DNA from: Acidiferrum sp963771295
Lineage (GTDB): Bacteria; Acidobacteriota; Terriglobia; Acidiferrales; UBA7541
DNA: 64,000 nt
Direction: 5' to 3'
NCBI GenBank assembly: GCA_963771295.1
Contig: CAVYTB010000008.1
Coordinates: 434,001-498,000 of the forward strand
This document shows positions 9,162-17,103 of this stretch, piece by piece (the first letter of the stretch is position 1; each line of letters starts with the position of its first letter). The notes under the pieces were generated by a model. That model had not been told where the DNA came from. It made no database searches and was given only the letters and a program-made list of their open reading frames with translations. Both the position numbers and the translations under genes were made by a program.

Positions 9162-9968
9162 TCATGTGTGGCGCTGGCTTCGCGCCTCGAAGGCAAACAG
9201 GCTCAGTGTCAAAAGGCTCAGCAGCCCGATACCAAGGAGAGCGATAGAGCTGGGCTCTGGCGTGGTAACGACTGTCCCTGAGATGCAAGCTTGCACGTCA
9301 CCGCAGTATGCGACGGTGTGATTGTCAGACTCATAATTACCGATCGCAGGATTCTCGGTCACTTCGATTTCGTCGAAGAAACCGCTGGTGTCGACAAAAT
9401 TGACGTACGCATAAGGCTGTCCGGAATCATCTCCCAGGAACGGAGGGTTCGGATTGCCGCAGTAGGAATTGCTCCCAGTGCACGGGCCGAGAGCAGCGAT
9501 CAGATCAGCTGGGGTGAACGTGTCGACCACCGTACCGGCCTTTAAGAACTCAAGCTGGTTCCCCATGTCGAGCGCCGAGAGCCAATAACCGAAATAGTTC
9601 ACGCCGGGGGAGGCGGCGCCGCTAGTGGATAGCATGATCGCGTAGCCGGCGGTGCCTCCAATGGCGTCGACGAATTGCCCGATACCGCCTGCGCCACCAA
9701 ATTGAGTAGCTGGCGAAATGAAAGCGCCAGAGGAGTACGTCCCTGTGATGGCACCTCCGGTACCATAATTCGTGGTAAAACCGCCGAATCCTGGCGTCTG
9801 GCTGTCGAAGGTCTCGGTGCCGAGAACCGTGGCGCCGGCCATGATCGCACTGTCCGGCGTCTGCACGCCCGGAGCACCGAAAGTGATGACAAAGGAGTCG
9901 GCCCTCGCCGCAGGGCCGAGCAGCACTAACGCTGCTATCGCCGTAAGCAGGAAACTCAAGGTTCGCAT
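9162..9968 (-). CDS. PEP-CTERM sorting-domain protein
   Basis: 268 residues with a signal peptide (1-23, ending AARA) and a classic C-terminal PEP-CTERM tail: TPEPSSIALLGIG, a hydrophobic helix, then a basic end (EARSQRHT). Such tails are recognised and cleaved by an exosortase in exopolysaccharide-producing Gram-negative bacteria. The body is Gly/Thr/Ser-rich and probably beta-sheet, like other surface proteins of this class, with a Cys pair in CTGSNSYCG and another in CGDVQAC. No exosortase gene lies in this window. The ribosome site before the ATG is weak. Confidence 0.88.
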   Translation of the reverse strand: MRTLSFLLTAIAALVLLGPAARADSFVITFGAPGVQTPDSAIMAGATVLGTETFDSQTPGFGGFTTNYGTGGAITGTYSSGAFISPATQFGGAGGIGQFVDAIGGTAGYAIMLSTSGAASPGVNYFGYWLSALDMGNQLEFLKAGTVVDTFTPADLIAALGPCTGSNSYCGNPNPPFLGDDSGQPYAYVNFVDTSGFFDEIEVTENPAIGNYESDNHTVAYCGDVQACISGTVVTTPEPSSIALLGIGLLSLLTLSLFAFEARSQRHT

Positions 9969-10229
9969 ATGAAATCACCCCTTCTGGCCTGTTTGGCCAC
10001 CGACGGGGGCTGGTATCCGGGGCAGGGTCACAAGAACTAACACGTCGCTGCCAATATCGCTAGTGAAAAGAAGTGACGGTCAAAGGAAATATGCCGTGAG
10101 CCAGCGCCGCCGAAATTCTCTACTTGAGCGTGCGGCAGAGTAAATGGTTGACGTCAGGACAAGCTGTGTTCTGATGGAGCGAGCTTCCGTGCTGTAGAGC
10201 GCGACGCCATCGCCTTGCGGCGAACTTCG

Positions 10230-10258
10230 TTGACAAATTAAGGGGCAGCCCCTAGACT
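10230..10258 (+). promoter_or_regulatory. Promoter of the rplM-rpsI cluster
   Basis: TTGACA at 10230-10235, a 17-base spacer, then TAGACT at 10253-10258. It fits a housekeeping sigma-70-type promoter and places the transcript start about 20 bases before the rplM GTG. The rest of the 316-base spacer from 9969 shows no gene. Confidence 0.7.
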
Positions 10259-10284
10259 TAGATTTTGTCTTTACAGGGAAAGGT

Positions 10285-10746
10285 GTGACTGTTGCAATGA
10301 GGACGTATGTAGCCAAGGGAGCAGAAGCAGAAGCGCTGAAAGTGGGCGCGCAGTGGTTTGTTGTGGATGCAACCAACGTGGTATTGGGACGCCTGGCCAC
10401 CAAAGTGGCGCGTTTGCTGATCGGCAAGGATAAGGCCAGCTTTACGCCGTATCTCGATTCGGGCGACCACGTGGTGGTCATCAATGCCGACAAGATTCGC
10501 ATGACCGGAAACAAGGTCGAGCAGAAGGTCTACTATTCGCACAGCGGTTATCCGGGCGGCTTGAAGGAAGTCCCGGCGAAGCGTGTTCGCGAATCGAAAC
10601 CTGAGTGGATGGTTCGCGAAGCGGTTTTGGGCATGCTGCCGAAGAACAAGCTGCGTGCGCGTCGCGCGAAGAAGTTGCGCGTGTATCGCGACGCCGCTGG
10701 TTTGGCGCGTCATGCAGGGCAAAAGCCCAAGTCCGTAGCGGTCTAA
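10285..10746 (+). CDS. rplM: 50S ribosomal protein L13 (uL13)
   Basis: Early-assembling 23S rRNA binder. It carries the L13 core: WFVVDATNVVLGRLATKVA, YLDSGDHVVVINADKI, the YYSHSGYPGG loop and the AVLGMLPKNKL stretch. 153 residues from GTG 10285, which has AGGGA five bases upstream; an in-frame ATG at 10297 (MRTYV) would fit the family N-terminus equally well but its ribosome site is poorly spaced. First gene of the rplM-rpsI-rpsB-tsf-pyrH-frr cluster. Confidence 0.97.
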   Translation: MTVAMRTYVAKGAEAEALKVGAQWFVVDATNVVLGRLATKVARLLIGKDKASFTPYLDSGDHVVVINADKIRMTGNKVEQKVYYSHSGYPGGLKEVPAKRVRESKPEWMVREAVLGMLPKNKLRARRAKKLRVYRDAAGLARHAGQKPKSVAV

Positions 10747-10891
10747 GGACCGTCTGGCACGGACTGGGTGCTTGAGTTTTTCCGCACGTAGGCTGTTCCC
10801 CCCTAAGTAGTGTCTTAGCAGGGAGACACCCCGACGTGAAGTTCGATGAATGCGGGGCGAAGCCTCGCCAAACGGGTTTTGAGGAGGAGCA

Positions 10892-11311
10892 TTGAGCACT
10901 GTCGAGACGCCCGCAACGGGCAATAAGACGTGGTTTCAAGGCACGGGCCGCCGCAAGGAATCCATTGCGCGCGTATTCTTGCGCGCCGGTTCAGGCAAGT
11001 TCACGGTGAACGGCCGGACCACCAAAGAGTATTTCCCCAATCATGCCTGGGAGCACGATGCTACCGAGCCGCTGAAGTTCACCAGCCTGCTCGATCAGGT
11101 GGACGTCGTCTGCACCGCGAAGGGTGGCGGCGTCGGTGGCCAGTCCGGAGCGGTGCGCATGGGTCTTTCCCGCGCCATCAGCCGCTTCAACCCGGAGCTG
11201 CGTCCCTCGCTCCGCAAAAACGGATTTTTGACGCGCGATTCCCGTATGAAGGAACGCAAGAAGTACGGCCAGAAGGGCGCACGCAAGCGCTTCCAGTTCA
11301 CCAAGCGGTAA
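10892..11311 (+). CDS. rpsI: 30S ribosomal protein S9 (uS9)
   Basis: S9 sits in the 30S head, with its C-terminal tail reaching the P-site tRNA. Typical GTGRRKESIARV, GGGVGGQSGAVRMGLSRA and the end KYGQKGARKRFQFTKR are present, including the final Lys-Arg. TTG start at 10892 directly follows the strong site GAGGAGG. It comes 145 bases after rplM, a usual pair. Confidence 0.97.
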   Translation: MSTVETPATGNKTWFQGTGRRKESIARVFLRAGSGKFTVNGRTTKEYFPNHAWEHDATEPLKFTSLLDQVDVVCTAKGGGVGGQSGAVRMGLSRAISRFNPELRPSLRKNGFLTRDSRMKERKKYGQKGARKRFQFTKR

Positions 11312-11332
11312 AGAACTGGCGGCGGCAGGTTT

Positions 11333-11387
11333 GGACGGGGTTCGCTCCGTCCTTTGGGCTCTGGCGGCGCAGCGCAAGTTGCGCCGC
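11333..11387 (+). other. Two strong hairpins in the rpsI-rpsB spacer
   Basis: GGACGGGG (11333-11340) pairs with CTCCGTCC (11345-11352) around a TTCG loop and is followed by TTT, so it may act as a weak terminator. GCGGCGCA (11364-11371) pairs with TGCGCCGC (11380-11387). They lie in the 195-base leader of rpsB and could attenuate transcription or bind S2; neither is shown. Confidence 0.45.
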
Positions 11388-11506
11388 TAAGATCACGGCC
11401 GGCAAGATGCCGGCAAGAGGCTGTTGCGACGCTGTCACAGTGCTTGGTTTCTTGCAAGCCAGAACACCGGACGACGCGAAAAACAGCTATCTACTTAGGA
11501 GGAAAA

Positions 11507-12388
11507 GTGGCAGTAGAAATCACCATGAAGGAGCTGCTGGAGGCCGGCGTTCACTTCGGTCACCAGACGCGTCGTTGGAACCCCAAAATGAAGGAATATA
11601 TTTTTGGGGAACGCAACGGCATCCACATCATTGACCTGCAGAAGACCCTGAAGATGTTCCGCGAAGCGAGCCGCTTCGTGGGCGAGATTTCGTCGCACGG
11701 AAGAACAGTTTTGTTTGTCGGTACAAAGCGTCAGGCTCAGGAAGCCATCGCCGAGGAGGCGAAGCGCTGCGGTGCTTATTTCGTGAATCATCGCTGGCTG
11801 GGCGGCACTTTGACCAATTGGACCACCCTGCAGAAGTCGATCAAGCGCCTGAAGTTGCTGAAGGCCATGGCGGAAGACGGCCGCATGCTGCAACTCTCCA
11901 AGAAGGAGCGCGCGCGGCTGGATCGCGAGATGAAGGGATTGTTCCAAAACCTGGAAGGCATTGAGAACATGGCGCAGCTACCCGATGCCATGTTCGTGGT
12001 GGACTCCAACGCCGAAGAAATTGCGGTGAAGGAAGCGCGCCGCATGGGCATTCCGGTGGTCAGCGTCGTGGACACCAATTGCGATCCGGACATGGTTGAC
12101 TGGATTATTCCAGGCAATGACGACGCGTTGCGCGCCATTCGCTTGTTCACCACCAAGATCGCCGATGCCGTTGCCGAAGGCCGTACGGCCTACGAGCAGT
12201 CTCAGGTGGCCGACCAGAAGGCTGCCGCGGACCAGGCGCACATCGATGGCGTCGAATACGTGGACACCAGCGCCTACGAGCAGTACGAAAAGCAGGAAGG
12301 CGACTTCGTTGAGGGTACCGAAGCGGCCGCTGCGGAAGTTGCAGAGCCCGCGGAAACCACCGTGCCTCCCGATGAGGAAAGCCGCTAA
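11507..12388 (+). CDS. rpsB: 30S ribosomal protein S2 (uS2)
   Basis: S2 binds late to the 30S near the head-body junction and with S1. The sequence has MKELLEAGVHFGHQTRRWNP, the coiled-coil middle (about residues 100-155) and GIPVVSVVDTNCDPDMVDW. GTG 11507 is chosen because AGGAGG lies four bases upstream and it gives the family N-terminus MAVEITMKELL; the frame extends further upstream without support. 293 residues, longer than E. coli S2 because of an acidic, Ala/Glu-rich C-terminal tail after about 250. Confidence 0.97.
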   Translation: MAVEITMKELLEAGVHFGHQTRRWNPKMKEYIFGERNGIHIIDLQKTLKMFREASRFVGEISSHGRTVLFVGTKRQAQEAIAEEAKRCGAYFVNHRWLGGTLTNWTTLQKSIKRLKLLKAMAEDGRMLQLSKKERARLDREMKGLFQNLEGIENMAQLPDAMFVVDSNAEEIAVKEARRMGIPVVSVVDTNCDPDMVDWIIPGNDDALRAIRLFTTKIADAVAEGRTAYEQSQVADQKAAADQAHIDGVEYVDTSAYEQYEKQEGDFVEGTEAAAAEVAEPAETTVPPDEESR

Positions 12389-12418
12389 CCAATCCGCGCA
12401 AGGGTACTAAATTCAAAA

Positions 12419-12459
12419 GGCCCGGCGCTGAGCGCAAAATCAACGCCGGGCCATTTTTC
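12419..12459 (+). terminator. Terminator between rpsB and tsf
   Basis: GGCCCGGCG (12419-12427) pairs perfectly with CGCCGGGCC (12444-12452), followed by ATTTTTCT. It should reduce tsf expression relative to rpsB unless tsf has its own promoter; none is obvious in the 35 bases that follow. Confidence 0.8.
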
Positions 12460-12494
12460 TAGTGTGTCGAGAATAGGAACTAAGAGAGAAAAGG

Positions 12495-13160
12495 ATGAGT
12501 ACATCTAAACCAGTCATGGAAATTCCAGCGAAGCTCGTCAAGGAACTCAGAGAGAGAACCAATGCGGGGTTCAGTGATTGCCGCGCCGCGCTTGTCGAGA
12601 CCAATGGGGACATCGAAAAAGCGATTGATGTGCTGCGCAAGAAGGGTCAGGCCGCGGCCGCCAAGAAAGCCACTCGCGAAGCCACCGAGGGTCTGATCGG
12701 CCACTATATTCATGCCGGAGGCAAGATCGGCGTGATTGTGGAAATCAATTGCGAAAGCGATTTCGTGGCGCGTACCGATGCTTTCAAGCAGCTTTGCCAC
12801 GACGTGGCCATGCACATCGCCGCCGTGGATCCGCGCTACGTGCGCCGCGAAGATGTGACCTCCGAAATGCTGGAAAAGGAACGCGAGATTTACACTGCTC
12901 AGGCGCGCGCCACCGGCAAACCGGAACAGGTCATCCAGAGGATTGTTACCGGCAAAATGGAAAAGTTCTACGAGGAATCTTGCCTCTACGAACAGCACTA
13001 CATTAAGGACGAGACGCAGACCATCGGCGAGATGATTACCCAGGCGATCTCCAAGCTGGGCGAAAATATCGCCATCCGTCGCTTTGCGCGGTTCAAGGTT
13101 GGCGAGGGCGGCGGTCCATCGGCCTCCGGAACGCCCGAGCCTACGCCAGCGAATAGCTGA
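12495..13160 (+). CDS. tsf: Translation elongation factor Ts
   Basis: EF-Ts is the guanine-nucleotide exchange factor of EF-Tu. N-terminal UBA-like domain VKELRERTNAGFSDCRAAL with the usual DC motif, then the core KIGVIVEINCESDFVARTD that contacts EF-Tu and a second short core domain. 221 residues, a compact single-repeat form rather than the 283-residue E. coli form. ATG 12495 follows AGAGAAAAGG. The last 15 residues are a low-complexity Gly/Pro/Ser tail. Confidence 0.96.
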   Translation: MSTSKPVMEIPAKLVKELRERTNAGFSDCRAALVETNGDIEKAIDVLRKKGQAAAAKKATREATEGLIGHYIHAGGKIGVIVEINCESDFVARTDAFKQLCHDVAMHIAAVDPRYVRREDVTSEMLEKEREIYTAQARATGKPEQVIQRIVTGKMEKFYEESCLYEQHYIKDETQTIGEMITQAISKLGENIAIRRFARFKVGEGGGPSASGTPEPTPANS

Positions 13161-13184
13161 ACGCTCGCTACAAAATAGATCCCG

Positions 13185-13218
13185 AAGCGCCTCGGGCAAC
13201 CGGGGCGTTTCCCATTTT
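13185..13218 (+). terminator. Probable terminator after tsf
   Basis: A GC-rich stem (CGCCTCGG with CCGGGGCG, one G-U pair) closes a GCAA loop and is followed by TTTCCCATTTT. The tail is imperfect, so the call is moderate. Confidence 0.5.
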
Positions 13219-13274
13219 GGGTCACATAAAATTCGCGGAAAGTGCCTTACTCGTAGGCCAGAGCGGTGTATGTT

Positions 13275-13283
13275 TGTTACAAT
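13275..13283 (+). promoter_or_regulatory. Extended -10 promoter candidate for pyrH
   Basis: TGTTACAAT is a TGn extended -10 box (TACAAT at 13278-13283), 34 bases before the pyrH ATG and just after the tsf terminator. No good -35 is present. Confidence 0.4.
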
Positions 13284-13316
13284 CGGCAGGGTTTCGCTCC
13301 GGTTGATTGGAGACAC

Positions 13317-14072
13317 ATGGCAAAGGGATCGAGCTTGGCGAAGAAGAGCGAAAAAAACCGTCCAGCGTATCATCGCATTTTGCTGAAACTTTCCGGTGAA
13401 TCATTGCAGGGTCCGCAGGGATTTGGCATCGACGGAGAGACCATCCACGTCATCGCAAAGGAATTGCGCGAAGTACACAAGCTAGGCGTGCAGATCGCCA
13501 TCATGGTCGGTGGCGGGAACATTTTTCGTGGCGCGCGGCAAAAAGGCTTCGAGATCGATCGCGCCACCGGCGATTACATGGGCATGCTAGCCACGGTGTT
13601 GAACGCGCTGGCTCTGCAGGACGCGCTGGAAAAAGTGGATGTACACACGCGGGTGCAAAGCGCCATCGAAATGCATCAGGTGTGCGAGCCGTTCATCCGC
13701 CGCCGCTCCACACGGCACCTGGAAAAAGGGCGCGTGGTGATTTTCGCGGCAGGCACCGGCAATCCCTACTTTTCCACGGACACTGCGGCGGCCCTGCGTG
13801 CCATGGAGATCAAGGCCGACGTGATCCTGAAGGCCACGCGCGTCGACGGAATTTACGACGCGGACCCGGAAAAGGTAAGCGATGCGAAGTTTTTCGCCGC
13901 CATCACCTACCGCGAAGTGCTTCACCAGAACTTGAAAGTGATGGATGCCACCGCGATTTCCTTGTGCATGGACAATGGCATGCCCATCGTCATTTTCAAC
14001 ATGAACAAGCCGGGAAATATTCGCCGCGCGGTATTGGGGGAAAGCGTCGGCTCGAAGGTGACGCCAGCGTAG
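13317..14072 (+). CDS. pyrH: UMP kinase
   Basis: Bacterial UMP kinase (amino-acid kinase fold) phosphorylates UMP to UDP in pyrimidine nucleotide synthesis. Seen: ILLKLSGESLQG (ATP/phosphate loop), MVGGGNIFRG, TGDYMGMLATVLNALALQD, IFAAGTGNPYFSTDTAA and the KATRVDGIYDADP segment. ATG 13317 has GGAG at 13309-13312; the upstream frame from 13266 has no ribosome site and overlaps the promoter candidate. 251 residues with a short basic N-terminal addition. The classical order with tsf upstream and frr downstream supports the call. Confidence 0.97.
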   Translation: MAKGSSLAKKSEKNRPAYHRILLKLSGESLQGPQGFGIDGETIHVIAKELREVHKLGVQIAIMVGGGNIFRGARQKGFEIDRATGDYMGMLATVLNALALQDALEKVDVHTRVQSAIEMHQVCEPFIRRRSTRHLEKGRVVIFAAGTGNPYFSTDTAAALRAMEIKADVILKATRVDGIYDADPEKVSDAKFFAAITYREVLHQNLKVMDATAISLCMDNGMPIVIFNMNKPGNIRRAVLGESVGSKVTPA

Positions 14073-14083
14073 GGGACAAGGGC

Positions 14084-14193
14084 AGTTATCAGTCATCAGT
14101 TCTAAGTTTTAAGTTCAAACTTCAGCGCGTTGGAATGTAAAGTTGCGAGCGCGGTTCGTTTTACTTATAACTGATTACTGAAAACTTAAAACT
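14084..14193 (+). repeat. Heptad-repeat hairpin, pyrH-frr spacer
   Basis: Left arm at 14084-14118 is five 7-base units (AGTTATC, AGTCATC, AGTTCTA, AGTTTTA, AGTTCAA). Right arm at 14161-14193 is the reverse type (TTACT, TATAACT, GATTACT, GAAAACT, TAAAACT). The arms pair as an imperfect 33-35-bp stem around a 42-base loop. First of eleven such loci between genes of the translation block. Confidence 0.85.
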
Positions 14194-14213
14194 GTATTCC
14201 TGAGGTTAGAGAA

Positions 14214-14792
14214 ATGACTACGACGATTGCTACGACAAAGGACGCCATGGCTGCGGCAAAAACGCGCATGGAGAAAGCTGTAGATGACTTCCGTAAGGAG
14301 CTGGCCAGTGTGCGCACGGGGCGCGCCAACGCCGCCATTCTGGATCATGTGCGCGTGGATTATCACGGAACTCCTATGCCGGTGAATCAACTGGGCAGCG
14401 TCATGATTCCCGACGCTTCCATGCTGGTGATCACGCCATGGGATCCCGGCGCTGTGCCGCTAATCGACAAAGCGATTCGCTCTTCCGACTTGGGATTGAA
14501 CCCCACGACGGATGGCAAAGTGGTTCGCGTTCCGATTCCTTCGCCCACCGAGGAGCGCCGCAAGGAACTGGTGAAGCACATCCACAAAGCGCTGGAAAAT
14601 CACCGCACCGCTGTGCGCAACATCCGCCGCGACATCAAGGAAGCCATCGACAAACTGGAGAAAGACAAGAAGATCAGCCAGGACGAGCAGAAGCGCGCGC
14701 TCGACGAACTGGAGAAAGTTTCGCACTCCGAAACCAAGAAGATTGAGGAGCTGTCCGCGCTGAAGGAAAAAGAAGTGATGGAAATTAAGTAG
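14214..14792 (+). CDS. frr: Ribosome recycling factor
   Basis: RRF splits post-termination ribosomes with EF-G. The sequence has the three-helix bundle with SVRTGRANAAILDHVRVDYHG, the domain II insertion (MLVITPWDP...) and the C-terminal helix RRDIKEAIDKLEKDKKISQDE. 192 residues, usual length is about 185. ATG 14214 follows TGAGGTTAGAGA. Its TAG stop overlaps the first base pair of units of the next heptad array. Confidence 0.97.
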   Translation: MTTTIATTKDAMAAAKTRMEKAVDDFRKELASVRTGRANAAILDHVRVDYHGTPMPVNQLGSVMIPDASMLVITPWDPGAVPLIDKAIRSSDLGLNPTTDGKVVRVPIPSPTEERRKELVKHIHKALENHRTAVRNIRRDIKEAIDKLEKDKKISQDEQKRALDELEKVSHSETKKIEELSALKEKEVMEIK

Positions 14793-14887
14793 TTCAGTAT
14801 TCAGTTATCAGTCAAAGGCCTTCCACTCCGGGGCAGGCCTTTTTGTTTCACTTAAAACTTAGAACTCAAAACTGAAAACTGAAAACT
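14791..14887 (+). repeat. Heptad-repeat hairpin enclosing a terminator, after frr
   Basis: Left arm 14791-14816 (AGTTC, AGTATTC, AGTTATC, AGTCAAA) begins inside the frr stop codon. Right arm 14847-14887 has TTCACT, TAAAACT, TAGAACT, CAAAACT, GAAAACT, GAAAACT and ends three bases before the stop codon of the converging gene. The loop is the frr terminator. Confidence 0.85.
14814..14848 (+). terminator. Terminator of the rplM-frr cluster
   Basis: AAGGCCT (14815-14821) pairs with AGGCCTT (14835-14841), followed by TTTTGTTT. It ends the + strand cluster where it meets the minus-strand DUF3857 gene. Confidence 0.7.
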
Positions 14888-14890
14888 TCC

Positions 14891-16858
14891 TCAATGCTTC
14901 GGCTCGTTGTCTGAACCCGCTGGCACGAGCACGATCTGTTGCGCCTGATCATTCTGCACCGCATGCACAAACGCGTTATAGTCCATGGCACGCTCGGCGG
15001 AGACTGTGCTCAATAGAAATTTGATTTGTCGCGAAGCTGTCAGCATATCCGCAGTCGCGGAATACTTCGAAGCATATGTCGCATAGTCGCGTGTCACGGA
15101 AGTGCCCGCCGGCGTTTGCACCCTCGTTCCGGGCGGCAGGTGCAGCGTCAGTCGCGTTTCCACATTTAGCGGAGTGCCTAATTCGATGTTGGAAGGTTTT
15201 CCGTCCTCGGTGAGCTTTGTCGGCGGCTCCGGCAATCCAATCTGTGGCAGCAACGCCGGAATTCGCACCGGCTTTTTCGACCAATCAACAAATTTCGGCT
15301 GGGACAGCTCGTACTCGACGGTGAACGGTTCCTTTGTGGCCATCGGGTCCGACGCTTTGACGTTGGTCACCTGTCCCCGGAAGCCATCCGAAATCGCCAG
15401 CAAACTCGCCACGTCTTTCCACTTCTCCTTCGGTGTCTGGTGGAACGCCATGCGCAACAGCAATTCGTTGTATCCCCGAATTGTGTAGTTCACTTTTGCC
15501 GTCAGACTCCCGCTTTCCGCGAGTTTCGCATCCACCACCACCCGCTGGAATGCAGCGAATGGCGCAGTCTCCACCACGATGGGCCAAAGGGAGTTCACAG
15601 CCACGGCCGGCCCCACCAGTAACGCGCGTTGTCCTCGGAATTGTGATGGGATCATGAGGTAAGGCGCGACTTCCAGATTCAGATCCATCCAAACATTGAT
15701 CGACGGATAGCCAGACATGGTCAGTAGGTGGTCGAAAACGGAGGGTCTCGGCAGTTCGCGCTCTTCCAGTGGCCGGGTGGAGTTCGTGAGCCCGGCCCTC
15801 GCCGGCCCGCAATAATTGTTGTTTAGCGCCGCAAATAACATGAACTTGTCTTCCGTCGTCGCATATCCGGACGACAGAATCTCACCCACAGGCCGGGTCT
15901 TAAATCCTGTGGCTCCGAGAGGAAGATCAACAGTCACAATTTTTTGAGAAACGAAATCATAGAACGCATTGATCCACCCGTCCGGCGTCGATTTTCCCTG
16001 CACAACTTCTTTCGCCTTGGCAGACTGTTCGCGCACCGTTTCTTCACGGGGAACAATCCGTTCTCCGATCCGGTCGGCGAGCTGTTTCCACGACGCAAAG
16101 GAAGTCAGAACCACTTCTGGCTCGGCTTTCTCGGACTTTGCGCTATTGTCCGTGAAGTCTGTCGCAGACAGGTCCCACCAATACCGAACGCTCGCCGCGT
16201 CGCCTTCACCGCTCTGCTCCTTTTTTGTGGGTGGTGTCGAAGCGGCAATGGCCAACTGCACTGGACGCGAGGCCGGCAATATCAGTTCGTATTGCTCTTT
16301 CAGCACCTGGCCGGAGCGGTCGAAGCTGTGCTCCAGCCAGAAATCCGGCGCAAGAGGGTGATGCGTTGTCGTTGTGATGACGCGGTAATCGACGGTATCG
16401 CCTTCTTGCAAGCCCAGGATGCGTACCGATTTGACTCGCACATCCTGGTATGCAGGAAATTTCTCAACTGCGGGATTTGCCGCGTCGCTGATCGCGCTTG
16501 GCAAGACTTCCGATGTGCCGCCATTGGCGTGCGTGATCCGCACCTGTGGAATTTCCAGCTGCTGAAACGCGCGATTGTAATCGAAAGCCAGTCGGGCAAA
16601 CTCTCGCGCACCAAGAACGTTGTTCAGCTTCACGACCGTGTGCACTTCCTTGCGGGAATCACCGTTGGCTTCAAATCGGACGTGCGTCTCCAGTAGTTGA
16701 ATTTGGAATGGAAGTGCGGGTTTCTCCGCCGGCTTTTGCTTCTCAACGGGTTTTTCCGGTGGTTTCGCAGCCGATTCCTGAGCAGCGGCTGACCAGAAAC
16801 CTGCCTGCAGGAGGCAAAGCACCGCCAGAAATTTCGCGATTCGCGTGGAGAGTGTCAC
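14891..16858 (-). CDS. Secreted DUF3857 / transglutaminase-like protein, likely inactive
   Basis: Start GTG 16858 is chosen because it opens a good signal peptide (VTLSTRIAKFLAVLCLLQ to SAAAQ); the frame goes 45 codons further up to 16993 without a ribosome site. After a Pro/Lys/Glu linker come a DUF3857 domain (about residues 50-225) and a transglutaminase-like fold (about 280-390), then strand-rich sequence resembling DUF3858. In active relatives the core reads GDCxDK; here the corresponding stretch is GYATTEDKF (about 331-339), so the catalytic cysteine is missing. It probably acts as a binding or structural protein in the periplasm. It converges on frr. Confidence 0.8.
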   Translation of the reverse strand: MTLSTRIAKFLAVLCLLQAGFWSAAAQESAAKPPEKPVEKQKPAEKPALPFQIQLLETHVRFEANGDSRKEVHTVVKLNNVLGAREFARLAFDYNRAFQQLEIPQVRITHANGGTSEVLPSAISDAANPAVEKFPAYQDVRVKSVRILGLQEGDTVDYRVITTTTHHPLAPDFWLEHSFDRSGQVLKEQYELILPASRPVQLAIAASTPPTKKEQSGEGDAASVRYWWDLSATDFTDNSAKSEKAEPEVVLTSFASWKQLADRIGERIVPREETVREQSAKAKEVVQGKSTPDGWINAFYDFVSQKIVTVDLPLGATGFKTRPVGEILSSGYATTEDKFMLFAALNNNYCGPARAGLTNSTRPLEERELPRPSVFDHLLTMSGYPSINVWMDLNLEVAPYLMIPSQFRGQRALLVGPAVAVNSLWPIVVETAPFAAFQRVVVDAKLAESGSLTAKVNYTIRGYNELLLRMAFHQTPKEKWKDVASLLAISDGFRGQVTNVKASDPMATKEPFTVEYELSQPKFVDWSKKPVRIPALLPQIGLPEPPTKLTEDGKPSNIELGTPLNVETRLTLHLPPGTRVQTPAGTSVTRDYATYASKYSATADMLTASRQIKFLLSTVSAERAMDYNAFVHAVQNDQAQQIVLVPAGSDNEPKH

Positions 16859-17103
16859 GTTGAAAGTGTAGGGGCAGGAACGGCGAGGGTAAAGTTGCGA
16901 GTATCGAGGCGTTTCGCGTTGAGCACGGCCCAGGACGCACCGAATTTTCGGTTGGCGTGAGTCGAAGCGGTTTTCGCTGAATTGCAACCGCAAAAGCGAC
17001 TACAAGCCGCCGCACTCCGAACTAGCCCGCGCTCGGCTGGTGCGTCTAACAGAGCGTGCTAAAGTAAAAGTTCGTGCCCTGTTGGAAGTCCAAGGAGATT
17101 CTC

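Noticed and set aside
14084..14193. Heptad arrays as a CRISPR array
   Set aside because: Units are 7 bases, directly adjacent, degenerate, without unique spacers, and switch to reverse-complement orientation in each locus. No cas gene is present.
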